The notes: generated by a model not told the origin, from the letters alone. 21,450 nt of DNA from Bacillota bacterium (GCA_012842765.1 DUWJ01000046.1:1-21450); one strand, 5' to 3'; positions 9,001-15,118 are shown, counted from the stretch's first letter. Program-made: numbers and translations.

Positions 9001-9132
9001 GTAGAAGACGAACCCAGGGCCTTTTTTCCTCCGGTCGACGCTCTTCTCGAATATCTTTTCTTCCCGCCAAACCTCCAGTATCTCTTCTTCCATTCGAGGG
9101 AAGTCCATAGCCGAATCGACTTTCTTGAACAT
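6010..9132 (-). CDS. ileS: Isoleucyl-tRNA synthetase, IleRS2 (eukaryote-like) type
   Basis: This class I synthetase charges tRNA-Ile. It is 1040 aa from the ATG at 9132, giving the expected MFKKVDS...DFPRMEEEIL N-terminus; an upstream in-frame extension of 17 codons is leader sequence. The HIGH signature is HPGH at 55-58, in PPTANGLPHPGH. KMSKS is at 591-595. The editing (CP1) domain lies between, and zinc-type cysteine pairs (CPRCG, CEECG, CPECGG) are present. GLPHPGHVLTRAMKD with THGLPVELEVEKELG matches the long eukaryote-like IleRS2 class, which is known for mupirocin tolerance; that phenotype is inferred only. AGGAGG lies 12 bases before the ATG, a long spacing. An out-of-frame ATG sits between them. 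Expression is controlled by an upstream T-box. Confidence 0.95.
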   Translation of the reverse strand: MFKKVDSAMDFPRMEEEILEVWREEKIFEKSVDRRKKGPGFVFYEGPPTANGLPHPGHVLTRAMKDVVLRYKTMKGFYVPRKAGWDTHGLPVELEVEKELGISGKPQIEEYGVEEFVQRCKESVFKYESEWRRMTERLGFWIDMDDPYVTFHDQYIESVWWAVKTIWDKGLMYHGYKVVPYCPRCGTALSSHEVAQGYKEVEETSIFVRFKVKGEENVSLLAWTTTPWTLPSNVALAVSADYDYAYVERDGETLILAKDLVEARVKGDYRIVRVVKGSELVGMEYVPLYTYENPEAPAYMVVEGDFVTLSEGTGIVHIAPAFGEDDMRVAQNNGLPIIQLVDSQGRFDDRARDWSGMFVKDADPLIVQDLKVRGLLFEEMDYTHSYPYCWRCDTPLLYYARGSWFIRMSDLREQLLANNAKISWYPEYIRDGRFGNFLENAIDWAVSRERYWGTPLPIWVCEECGHEHVVGSVEELKSMAKSLPDRLELHRPYIDQAVLACPECGGDSKRVPEVMDCWFDSGSMPFAQWHYPFENAQAFSAAFPADFITEAVDQTRGWFYTLLSISTLLFDRPPFENCVVLGLVLDEAGLKMSKSKGNVVDVWKLFDDHGADAVRWYLYTVNAPWNPTRFYEDGVIEAKRKFMGTLWNVYAFYVLYANIDEFDPSQYHVAPEDRSVIDRWLLSKLSGLVGEVTEAMDCYDITAAARRIEQFVDDLSNWYVRRCRRRYWASEMTVDKQAAYLTLHETLITIAKLIAPFTPFLAEEIFTNLEPGSGSVHMQDYPKADEWVRDVDLERQMDLARQVVYLGRAARNEVNIKNRQPLLKVVVGVTPEEKKDLRLVEDLVKDELNIKRLEYAQDMSEFLSYRVKPRYDLLGPKHGKLMKAIAEGIAEADASQIAGKVLKGREFGLVLSDGTEVSILPEEVSIQTVAAEGYYVQSEGGRAIALDTVITEELKLEGFARELVNKIQTTRKEAGFDVSDRICTVISGGPDSMRALEVHRDYLMKETLSVSLAHGEPEGEYVREWDVNGEKVAIGVRRAS

Positions 9133-9189
9133 TCGCAGACATAACCTCCTTGTCTTCTGTGTCACGGACATGTAGCAGCCCAAAACAGA

Positions 9190-9480
9190 AAAGATAAAGC
9201 CCCCCGTCCAAGGGACGAGGGGTTAACTCGCGGTACCACCCTAAATTAGCCGACACATGGCCTGGTTTCACCAGGCGGCAACGGAACCGTCGCAGAAATG
9301 TCGGCCCTCTCGTTAGCCCCGATAACGCAGGGACGCGGCACAGCTTACTCGTTCCCTTTCAGCCTGCAACTCGGGGGTGATTTTCCCGACCCGACCAGCA
9401 TGGAGATCCCACCATCCTCCACTCTCTTTGGCCGTCCCGATCGATACTCTTCCCCGTCATCGTATTTCGCCTATTCAACT
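9190..9480 (-). ncRNA. T-box leader of ileS (isoleucine)
   Basis: The leader RNA senses uncharged tRNA-Ile and allows ileS transcription. The T-box core AGGGTGGTACCGCG lies at 9242-9229 on the minus strand; its TGGT can pair with an ACCA tRNA end, fitting the A discriminator of tRNA-Ile. Stem I carries an AGTA motif near 9445 and the likely specifier codon ATC at 9381-9379 (context GAAAATCACC). The competing terminator follows the core. The 5' limit is set from the promoter. Confidence 0.93.
9192..9222 (-). terminator. T-box regulated terminator of ileS
   Basis: On the minus strand CCCCTCGTCC pairs with GGACGGGGGG (one wobble) across a three-base loop, followed by a T-rich run (CTTTATCTTTTC). 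The 5' arm would be taken by the T-box antiterminator when uncharged tRNA binds. Confidence 0.85.
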
Positions 9481-9486
9481 AGGATC

Positions 9487-9516
9487 AATCTACCACACAG
9501 CTGCATACAGCGTCAA
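9487..9516 (-). promoter_or_regulatory. Promoter of the ileS T-box transcript
   Basis: TTGACG (9516-9511) and TAGATT (9492-9487) with an 18-base spacer precede the T-box leader. The -35 is strong and the -10 is weak. Confidence 0.5.
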
Positions 9517-9591
9517 CTCATGGCCGATTCTTGACGGGAAAACAGGGTCGCCCCGTCTGCGACCCTCCCTGTCTCCTCAAACCTTCCATGG

Positions 9592-10170
9592 TCACCCTTG
9601 GCTCCGGTTCCCATTGCCCCTTCCGCCATTCTCTGGACGCAAGACGCCTTTTTGCATCAGGATAACCACAACCACTATTGTAATTATCATCTTGGGCAAA
9701 TAGTAAGTAGCATTGTATGTCAACGAATAGAGCCAAGCAGGCGTTCCTGCTGGCGCATACTGTCCAAAAAAGATGTGCCCGGAGAGGACATGGCACATCA
9801 ACCCGACCAGCGTTCCTCCTATAGCCCCAGTCAAATTTCGCCACCAGCCACGCCCGAACGAAAACCAAGGAGCAAGGCCAAGAGCGGTCGAAGCCAGAAT
9901 ATAGTCAAGAATAGCCTGCATGGGATGGACGATCTCAGATGTAGCTGTCACAAGGTCAAGCACGCCTGCTATTAGGCCCGAGAGCAAGCCTGGATAGACT
10001 CCCCTCGAAAAAGCCATGTAGAGTATGGGGACCATTTCCAGGGAGATAGACCCCCCTTGGGGCATCTTGAACAGCCTTATCATCCCCAAAACCCACGAAA
10101 GCGCGGCAGCCATGCCTACCTCCGTCAGGACTATTGTAGGAGTAGGCTTGCGTGAACGAGTTGTTGACAT
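9592..10170 (-). CDS. thiT: ECF-type thiamine transporter S component ThiT
   Basis: ThiT is the membrane substrate-binding component of an energy-coupling-factor transporter for thiamine; it needs the shared EcfAA'T module encoded elsewhere. The 192-aa protein has about six hydrophobic segments and the family signatures MPQGGSISLEMVPI (about 36-49) and HPMQAILDY (about 82-90), with WFSFGRGWWRNLTG and YNATYYLP further on. It starts with ATG at 10170 behind AAGGAGGA at eight-base spacing. A TPP riboswitch and terminator precede it, confirming a thiamine role. The gene is single; ileS downstream has its own promoter. The C-terminal tail is basic and polar (RPENGGRGNGNRSQG). Confidence 0.95.
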   Translation of the reverse strand: MSTTRSRKPTPTIVLTEVGMAAALSWVLGMIRLFKMPQGGSISLEMVPILYMAFSRGVYPGLLSGLIAGVLDLVTATSEIVHPMQAILDYILASTALGLAPWFSFGRGWWRNLTGAIGGTLVGLMCHVLSGHIFFGQYAPAGTPAWLYSLTYNATYYLPKMIITIVVVVILMQKGVLRPENGGRGNGNRSQG

Positions 10171-10213
10171 AACACTGATCCTCCTTGTGCGCCGCGCCGT
10201 GGGGCACTAAACA

Positions 10214-10246
10214 GAAAAACCGCGGTCACCATAAATGATCCGCAGT
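10214..10246 (-). terminator. TPP-riboswitch expression-platform terminator
   Basis: On the minus strand ACTGCGG pairs with CCGCGGT around a 14-base loop, followed by TTTTT. It lies between the aptamer and the thiT ribosome binding site, as expected for transcriptional control by thiamine pyrophosphate. Confidence 0.75.
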
Positions 10247-10261
10247 CACATAGAGACTTAA

Positions 10262-10433
10262 CCGCTTCCCTACGCTGGCATTACCCAGGGCGGGAGAGAA
10301 TTCCCCCGCTCGATCAGGTTCCAGGGTATCGGGGGTGCGTCACAAAACAAGGCAAGACTTCGTCTACCATCAATGCAAGCCTGAGCTCGTGCAACACACC
10401 ATCCCGCTCTCAGCCTGTTGGCTCCCCTAGCGG
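10262..10433 (-). ncRNA. TPP (THI-element) riboswitch controlling thiT
   Basis: The minus strand shows the THI-box landmarks in order: P1 CCGCT, AGGGGAGCC then GGCTGAGAG (P2 and pyrimidine-binding side), ACCCTGGAACCTGATC, TGGGTAATGCCAGCGTAGGGAAG, and P1 AGCGG. About 75 bases lie between GGCTGAGAG and ACCCTGG, so the optional P3/P3a arm is long. Binding of thiamine pyrophosphate is expected to favour the terminator downstream. Confidence 0.95.
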
Positions 10434-10511
10434 ATCGGCACAGTATTAAGTTTGAACGTAGCCATATATCTTATTCATTTGACACGCGAACGCGAAATCC
10501 TCCTGTGCCCT

Positions 10512-10715
10512 TCAAATGCTGAAAGCCACGTGCAAGCTATCGCCGTCATGCCCAACTAGAATCTCTCGTATCAGGTGTTCAGGAATTACCGTTCCCACTG
10601 CCTTCCTAGCTCTTCGGATCACTTCGCTCTCCGACATCGTTCCAATCTCATCAGCATCGCCCTCGTCCATCACCAAAGTGGCCACGAGTACACCCTTGAT
10701 ATTAGTGACCTCCAT
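10512..10715 (-). CDS. Small hypothetical protein (67 aa)
   Basis: The open frame reaches 10817, but a strong ribosome binding site (GGGAGGAGG, eight bases before the ATG at 10715) sets a 67-aa protein beginning MEVTNIKGVLVATLVMDEG. It is soluble and acidic, with a beta-rich start, a helical middle (SESEVIRRARKAVGTVIPEHLIREIL) and a final strand (GDSLHVAFSI). I do not recognise the family. It is a lone gene between a group II intron remnant upstream and the thiT riboswitch downstream. An imperfect inverted repeat (ACGAAT...ATTCGT, 10817-10848) lies about 100 bases before the start and might be an operator. Confidence 0.6.
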   Translation of the reverse strand: MEVTNIKGVLVATLVMDEGDADEIGTMSESEVIRRARKAVGTVIPEHLIREILVGHDGDSLHVAFSI

Positions 10716-10945
10716 ACAGATTGCCTCCTCCCATGTCGCAGTTGTGATTCGACGCATAGAGGAGCCATCCTGCGGCTCACGGTCAGCGATCTTCCGATAA
10801 AAGGCCGACATAACCAACGAATATCAGATCATGATATCGAAGATTCGTAAGATACTGATGACAAAACTAGGATCATTTCAGTTCCCTCGAAAGATCACGG
10901 CAAAACAACGATCGTCCGTACCCCGCTTGGGGCCATTTTGCGAAT

Positions 10946-11419
10946 ATCGAGTGGGGTGGCGCCAGGTAGAGGCATTCCTCTCACATAACCGTACGCACGG
11001 ACCTCTGCTTCTCACTTGCATGGCTGCAGTTTTTCCAGAGCCTTGCGAGGCGTTTCCAGCTCAAAGCCGATCTACCCCGCGTTGGTCTCCGTCCCTTCGC
11101 AACTGCATCGGCTTTTGACTCATGCAGCCAGGCTGCTGCCATCTCAGTTTTGTTCTACAGACTTCCGTCCTTGCGTCCCCGGTCAAGTTTGTCTGCCTCA
11201 ACACGAATCCGTCCTTCCTAACTTACCCGGCCCTCGGGCCTTCCCGTATCGCGCAAGGTTGCCTACTTTAAAGGCCAACTTCGGTTCGCAATCGCTACGT
11301 TCCATGTTCACCCTTGTAACTTCCTTCAGACCCCACCACTTTAGGCAGCGCCCTTGTCTACGGATTGTCTTCCCGCTACAAAGGACCTTTCGGGCTCAAT
11401 AGATATGCCGGGCGAACAC
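10946..11419 (-). mobile_element. ORF-less group II intron remnant (IIC-like)
   Basis: The minus strand begins GTGTTCGCCCGGCAT, close to the group II 5' consensus GUGYGCCCGGCAU. It continues with domain I-like segments (GTCTGAAGGAAG, GAACATGGAACGTAGCG) and ends with TGCGTACGGTTATGTGAGAGG followed by CACTCGAT, resembling the domain V 3' strand, a domain VI stem and a 3' splice end. No reverse transcriptase frame is present. The 5' strand of domain V seems missing: AGCAGAGGTC, which usually precedes domain IV, runs straight into the domain V 3' strand. The 5' end abuts the T run of the spoVT terminator, the classic target of group IIC introns. It is most likely an inactive, internally deleted copy. 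Confidence 0.7.
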
Positions 11420-11449
11420 AAAAACGGGATCGCAACTCGGGCGATCCCG
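11420..11449 (-). terminator. spoVT intrinsic terminator
   Basis: CGGGATCGC pairs perfectly with GCGATCCCG around a seven-base loop, followed by TTTTT, starting 28 bases after the spoVT stop. The intron remnant begins directly after the T run. Confidence 0.9.
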
Positions 11450-11476
11450 CATTACCCTAATGCACAGTCTCTTCTC

Positions 11477-12010
11477 CTATTGTCCCAACTGTTTGGCCAA
11501 GAATCCAGCCGCTGTTTCAGCGAGTTTCAATTCGAGCTCGCCCATGGACTTGCCCTCTTGAGACAACATGATCACAGCTCCGGCGATGTCCCCTTCGACA
11601 ATTATGGGAGCAATTACCTGGCTAGACAACTCCAAGTCTTCGATTGGCGGATTCTCGTTGGCAGTGTTGGAAAGGAATGGCTTCCTGTTGCGCATGACTT
11701 CCTCTACGTGCTCAGTAATCCGACGTTCATAGAAACTCTTCCTTGAGGCTCCTGCTACCGCAACAACCTCATCTTGATCTGCGATGAGCACTATGTGCCT
11801 CGTTGCTTCGTACAGTGAATCCGCGTATTCTTGGGCAAACTCTCCAAGGTCCGCAATGGGGGAATATTTCTTAAGGATCACCGATCCCTCGCGATCGGTG
11901 AATATCTCAAGCGGATCTCCCTCGCGTATTCGAAGGGTCCTACGGATCTCTTTGGGAACGACTACTCTGCCAAGGTCATCGATTCTTCTTACTATCCCTG
12001 TCGCCTTCAC
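11477..12010 (-). CDS. spoVT: Stage V sporulation transcription factor SpoVT
   Basis: SpoVT is a forespore DNA-binding regulator that tunes sigma-G genes. The 177-aa protein has an AbrB-type swapped-hairpin domain at 1-50 (KATGIVRRIDDLGRVVVPKEIRRTLRI, then GDPLEIFTDREGSVILKKYSP) and a C-terminal GAF-like domain (about 60-177). Bacillus SpoVT is 178 aa. The GTG at 12010 is chosen because GGGAGG stands seven bases upstream and the protein then starts directly with the conserved KATGIVRR. An ATG two codons earlier touches the ribosome binding site. It is a single gene ended by a strong terminator. An AbrB paralogue without GAF is excluded by length. Confidence 0.95.
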   Translation of the reverse strand: MKATGIVRRIDDLGRVVVPKEIRRTLRIREGDPLEIFTDREGSVILKKYSPIADLGEFAQEYADSLYEATRHIVLIADQDEVVAVAGASRKSFYERRITEHVEEVMRNRKPFLSNTANENPPIEDLELSSQVIAPIIVEGDIAGAVIMLSQEGKSMGELELKLAETAAGFLAKQLGQ

Positions 12011-12016
12011 GCACAT

Positions 12017-12791
12017 CCCTCCCTTGTTATTATTTTACCTTGGCCCAACTCCTCTTATGCTCTATAACCAATTCCGCTTTCGGTCAAATCTGGGTGTGTT
12101 CGTGAAGACTCGAGCAGCATTATCAGGAAAGACAGGCGAAAAGCAAAAAGGAGGCTCACGACGATCTGCTCTCCGGCTGCTGCATCCCGATTTGCGACTA
12201 CCCAACACCTTTCGGCACTGAGCAGCCGGTTCACGGAATGCAACAACCTTTGATCGACCAACGTCCGAACTTGGGCATCATGCTGCAGTCTCTCGACTGC
12301 AACACCACACTTTCGCTCGTACGCTGATCTTCGCTCGACCGCTGCAGATAGGTTTCCCTACAACGACGATCTCATCAACCGCCGCCATAAGTTGGCCAAC
12401 CTGCAACGATCTTAGCTCCGGCCAGTTGCGGTCCTGCTTAAAGCCGCAACCGACCTTTGCTCGACGCACAATGGACCCGACACCTTGCGATATGATCAGA
12501 TCCATTGTGGGTCTTCGCTCGACCGCCGTAAACCTCGTTAGATATCATGGCCGATTACCGTGGTTATATGCATCAGTTTCATAACATATTACGACGTGAC
12601 TTGGAATCTTTTCCTTGTGGCCCATAAGATTCCCTAGAGTTACAGCTCATCCGGAGGTAACGTAGGATCGGCAATACGCCCATGGATTGAACCATGCCAT
12701 CGCCTGAACCTCGCATCCCGGCCTATGCTCACCATTTGCCCGTAAAAGCCTGTAGCCGCCCCCTCGAGCGGCCACAAGACAGAAACAAAGG
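12017..12791. other. Gap with repeated motif and three hairpins, function unknown
   Basis: No convincing gene is seen in this 775-base stretch. Between 12248 and 12528 the plus strand carries five related copies of a motif around CTTCGCTCGACCGC (12248, 12310, 12328, 12455, 12512). Three perfect inverted repeats lie at 12284-12301, 12425-12450 and 12467-12509. On the minus strand two open stretches (12278-12505 and 12055-12261) lack ribosome binding sites but read as plausible protein debris, for example LVDQRLLHSVNRLLSAERC. It may be a decayed gene, a structured RNA or a degenerate repeat. 12540-12740 shows only a small hairpin at 12681-12696. Confidence 0.4.
12744..12775 (-). terminator. Probable terminator of the rubrerythrin cluster
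   Basis: GTGGCCGC pairs with GCGGCTAC (one wobble) around an eight-base loop, followed after AGGC by TTTT. It starts 16 bases after the stop of the rubredoxin-like gene. The T tract is short. Confidence 0.55.
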
Positions 12792-13127
12792 CTAGCTCCA
12801 CTTGCCCTTGGTTATATGAGCCCGGATCTCAGCTTTAGCCGACTGTCCGATTATCCACGCCTCTTCTCGTGCACGCTTGAATACAGCAACACAGCCTGGA
12901 TCAAGATCATCATCTATTCCGGCTTCAGCTATCTCCTCAACCTGTTCCATGAGTGCGATCAGCCTGCAATGAAGATCATTGGTATAACGGGACCTTCTGA
13001 TCAGTTCCGTCTCCTTATCATCTACTTCGGAGAATCTCTCTGCAGGAGCGCCACACTTAGGGCACTTTTCGGGAGGCGTACTGCCATCATGGATATAGCC
13101 GCACACTCCGCATCTCCATAGCTTCAT
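12792..13127 (-). CDS. Rubredoxin-like domain protein with helical C-terminal region
   Basis: The 111-aa protein starts MKLWRCGVCGYIHDGSTPPEKCPKCGAPAERF, a short rubredoxin-like iron site (C6, C9, C22, C25) of the type found at the end of rubrerythrins. The rest (about 36-111) is helical and charged, with ELIRRSRYTNDLHCRLIALMEQVEEIAEAG and a later REEAWIIGQSAKAEIRAH; I do not recognise a named domain there. The ATG at 13127 follows GGAGGG at seven bases. It is the third gene of the cluster, 51 bases after rubrerythrin, which suggests an electron-transfer or peroxide-response role. Confidence 0.85.
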   Translation of the reverse strand: MKLWRCGVCGYIHDGSTPPEKCPKCGAPAERFSEVDDKETELIRRSRYTNDLHCRLIALMEQVEEIAEAGIDDDLDPGCVAVFKRAREEAWIIGQSAKAEIRAHITKGKWS

Positions 13128-13178
13128 GCATAAGCCCTCCTCGCCTCACATGTCGCTTCTTGCTCGAGGACAGTAACA

Positions 13179-13718
13179 TCAATAGTTCGCCGCAAACAAC
13201 TCGAAATATGCCTGAGGATGAGCGCACGCAGGGCAAGCCTTTGGCGCTTCTGGACCTTCATGAACGTAACCGCAGTTCCGGCACTTCCACTTCACGGGCT
13301 GGCCCTTGCTGAACACTGTGCCATTCTCTACGTTGGCGAGCAGGGCTTTAAACCTCTTCTCGTGCTCTTCCTCCACCTCTCCAATCTCTCGGAAGGTGTC
13401 GGCAATTCTGTCAAATCCCTCTTCGCGGGCTACTCGCTCAAACTCCGGATACATGCTTGTCCACTCATAGTTTTCGCCATCCGCAGCATGCTGCAGATTC
13501 TGGGCAGTATCACCAACAAGTCCAACATAATCTATGAGCCTCTTGGCATGAGCCCTCTCATTCTCCGCGGTCTCCTCGAAGATTCCCCCGATCTGCTCGT
13601 AGCCTTCCTTCTTCGCTACTTTCGCAAAATAAGTATACTTGTTGCGCGCCTGCGACTCTCCGGCAAACGCAGCCATAATGTTGTCGTACGTCTTGGTACC
13701 CTCCAACTTATTAGCCAA
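13179..13718 (-). CDS. rbr: Rubrerythrin
   Basis: Rubrerythrin reduces hydrogen peroxide in anaerobes, using a diiron four-helix domain and a C-terminal rubredoxin centre, with electrons from rubredoxin. The diiron ligands show as FAGESQARNKY (E21), EETAENERAH (E54, H57) and a second EVEEEHEKRF near residues 114-123. The C-terminal CRNCGYVHEG...CPACAHP is the FeS4 site. I choose the TTG at 13718, nine bases after GGAGG, giving 179 aa beginning ANKLEGTKTYDN, as in relatives. Two ATGs just upstream (13727, 13724) touch the ribosome binding site but cannot be excluded. It sits between a rubredoxin and a rubredoxin-like gene in one probable transcript. Confidence 0.95.
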   Translation of the reverse strand: MANKLEGTKTYDNIMAAFAGESQARNKYTYFAKVAKKEGYEQIGGIFEETAENERAHAKRLIDYVGLVGDTAQNLQHAADGENYEWTSMYPEFERVAREEGFDRIADTFREIGEVEEEHEKRFKALLANVENGTVFSKGQPVKWKCRNCGYVHEGPEAPKACPACAHPQAYFELFAANY

Positions 13719-13821
13719 GATCATCATCCTCCCATATCTGATGCTAGCAGACCAACAACCGCCGTACTAACTGAAACGCCTGGTGCACCTCTCAAACTCC
13801 AACGCTTGCCAGTTTTGCCTT

Positions 13822-13980
13822 TTACTCTTCTTCAAACAGCTCCTTGCCAACACCGCAATCAGGGCACACCCAATCATCGGGCAAGTCTTCAAAGGCCGTG
13901 CCTCTGGCTACACCGTTATCCGGGTCTCCGGCAGCAGGGTCATACACATAGCCACAGACAGTGCACACCCATTTCTTCAT
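13822..13980 (-). CDS. Rubredoxin (52 aa)
   Basis: This short gene encodes a classic rubredoxin, a one-iron electron carrier. The sequence reads [18 protein letters not shown] near the start and [20 protein letters not shown] near the end, with the four iron-binding cysteines at 6, 9, 39 and 42 and the usual aromatic residues. Length is typical (about 52-54 aa). The ATG at 13980 follows AAGGGGGA at seven bases. It is the first gene of the rubredoxin-rubrerythrin-rubredoxin-like cluster, so it is the likely electron donor to the rubrerythrin. About 100 bases separate it from rubrerythrin. Confidence 0.95.
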   Translation of the reverse strand: MKKWVCTVCGYVYDPAAGDPDNGVARGTAFEDLPDDWVCPDCGVGKELFEEE

Positions 13981-14042
13981 ATCCCTGTCCCCCTTCCCAT
14001 GTCCTACATTAACGCAGTCTAGCTCTACGGGCTCACATTATT

Positions 14043-14070
14043 CGTATACCATCATGGGGTATGTTGTCAA
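14043..14070 (-). promoter_or_regulatory. Promoter of the rubredoxin/rubrerythrin cluster
   Basis: A perfect TTGACA (14070-14065) and TATACG (14048-14043), spaced by 16 bases, lie about 60 bases before the rubredoxin start. No clear PerR-type operator was identified. Confidence 0.6.
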
Positions 14071-14099
14071 TAGTCGTTCCTTCCAGGAACCCGACGCTC

Positions 14100-14389
14100 T
14101 GCCTGACACGTGAGGGATCTTCCGCCGAACAGGCATCCACGGTCTTTCGTTTTGGGCTAGGGTATCCGAAGAGCAAGCGCTCGCTCTATGATTAAGACAT
14201 TCTGCAAGCTTTCCTGATCCAATCGCATACAGAAAGGTGAGCCACGTGGCTGGGGATAGTTGATTTCTTAAATGAACGCCGGAAGGCGCGTGTCGTTTAG
14301 CCGTATTGTGGCCCGTTCAACCAATACATTTTGGCATCGCGGGCATCGATCCTGATAGCACCTGATCCAGCCCATTCTTGAGAAATGGC
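14100..14389. other. Structure-rich intergenic region, no gene seen
   Basis: No protein gene is supported. The stretch holds TGCCTG...CAGGCA (14100-14135), an 18-base near-perfect inverted repeat AGAGCAAGC/GCTCGCTCT (14170-14187), the 12-base palindrome AGCCACGTGGCT (14240-14251), a CGCC-GGAA-GGCG hairpin (14277-14288), and GGGCATCG (14341-14348), which could pair with CGATGCCC of the rnpB terminator hairpin. It may encode a small RNA, but none was recognised. Confidence 0.3.
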
Positions 14390-14413
14390 GATGCCCGGCA
14401 TAAGCCGGGCATC
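14390..14413 (-). terminator. rnpB 3' hairpin/terminator
   Basis: GATGCCCGGC and GCCGGGCATC pair perfectly (10 bp) around a four-base loop just after the RNase P RNA. The following minus-strand sequence (GCCATTTCTC) is only weakly T-rich. Confidence 0.65.
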
Positions 14414-14419
14414 ACATGA

Positions 14420-14781
<362 letters not shown>

Positions 14782-14793
14782 CTCAACATCATG

Positions 14794-14822
14794 ATGCTAA
14801 CACTACATCCGTTTCTCGTCAA
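14794..14822 (-). promoter_or_regulatory. rnpB promoter
   Basis: TTGACG (14822-14817) and TAGCAT (14799-14794) with a 17-base spacer predict a start near 14787, just before P1. The -35 overlaps the TGA stop codon of the upstream zinc-finger gene. Confidence 0.7.
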
Positions 14823-15001
14823 CTTCGAACTGCTCCGAGCAGATCCTTGTATGTGTCAGGATCCATGCCTACTTCGCTTCTCTTGGCGCAGACGTCGGTG
14901 CCACAACTCCTCGCGCACTCTATGCAACGCTTGGTGTCTGGGAGAGCTTCCAGTCTTTCATTGGGTATTACCTTCCCGCAAATCTCACATCTCCGTTTCA
15001 C
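14819..15001 (-). CDS. Small DksA/TraR-type zinc-finger protein
   Basis: The product is about 60 aa and contains RCEICGKVIPNERLEALPDTKRCIECA, the C4 zinc finger of the DksA/TraR family (C5, C8, C26, C29 from the GTG start). It lacks the long coiled coil that DksA inserts into RNA polymerase, so a DksA-like regulatory role cannot be assumed. A tail of about 30 residues follows (CGTDVCAKRSEVGMDPDTYKD). The start is uncertain: GTG at 15001 lies 11 bases after GGAGG, while TTG at 15019 gives 66 aa but overlaps that site. A TATAAT lies at 15055-15050. The stop codon is embedded in the rnpB promoter. Confidence 0.75.
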   Translation of the reverse strand: MKRRCEICGKVIPNERLEALPDTKRCIECARSCGTDVCAKRSEVGMDPDTYKDLLGAVRS

Positions 15002-15118
15002 AACACGGCTCGCCTCCAATGCAGAATCTGGAGAATTGGCACCCTCTTAATTATATTTCTACACTCCAAGCAAAGTTCCTTTTATCGATCACATGTAACT
15101 TGCTGTATATACACGAAT

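Noticed and set aside
9133..9183. 17-codon N-terminal extension of ileS
   Set aside because: It runs through the ribosome binding site and leader; relatives begin at the MFKKVD-type start.
11016..11402. 128-codon plus-strand frame over the intron region
   Set aside because: It is antisense to group II intron RNA-like sequence and has no start signal or recognisable protein motif.
12017..12060. Possible sigma-G promoter before spoVT
   Set aside because: GCATA and AATAATA are present, but the spacing (21 bases) is too long for the known consensus, so no call was made.
11784..12221. 145-codon plus-strand frame overlapping spoVT
   Set aside because: It is a shadow of spoVT that runs into the downstream gap, with no ribosome binding site.
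12248..12528. CRISPR array
   Set aside because: The copies of the motif are diverged, unevenly spaced and not separated by uniform spacers, and no cas genes are visible.
13218..14012. 264-codon plus-strand frame
   Set aside because: It is antisense to rubrerythrin and rubredoxin, which are both strongly supported on the minus strand.
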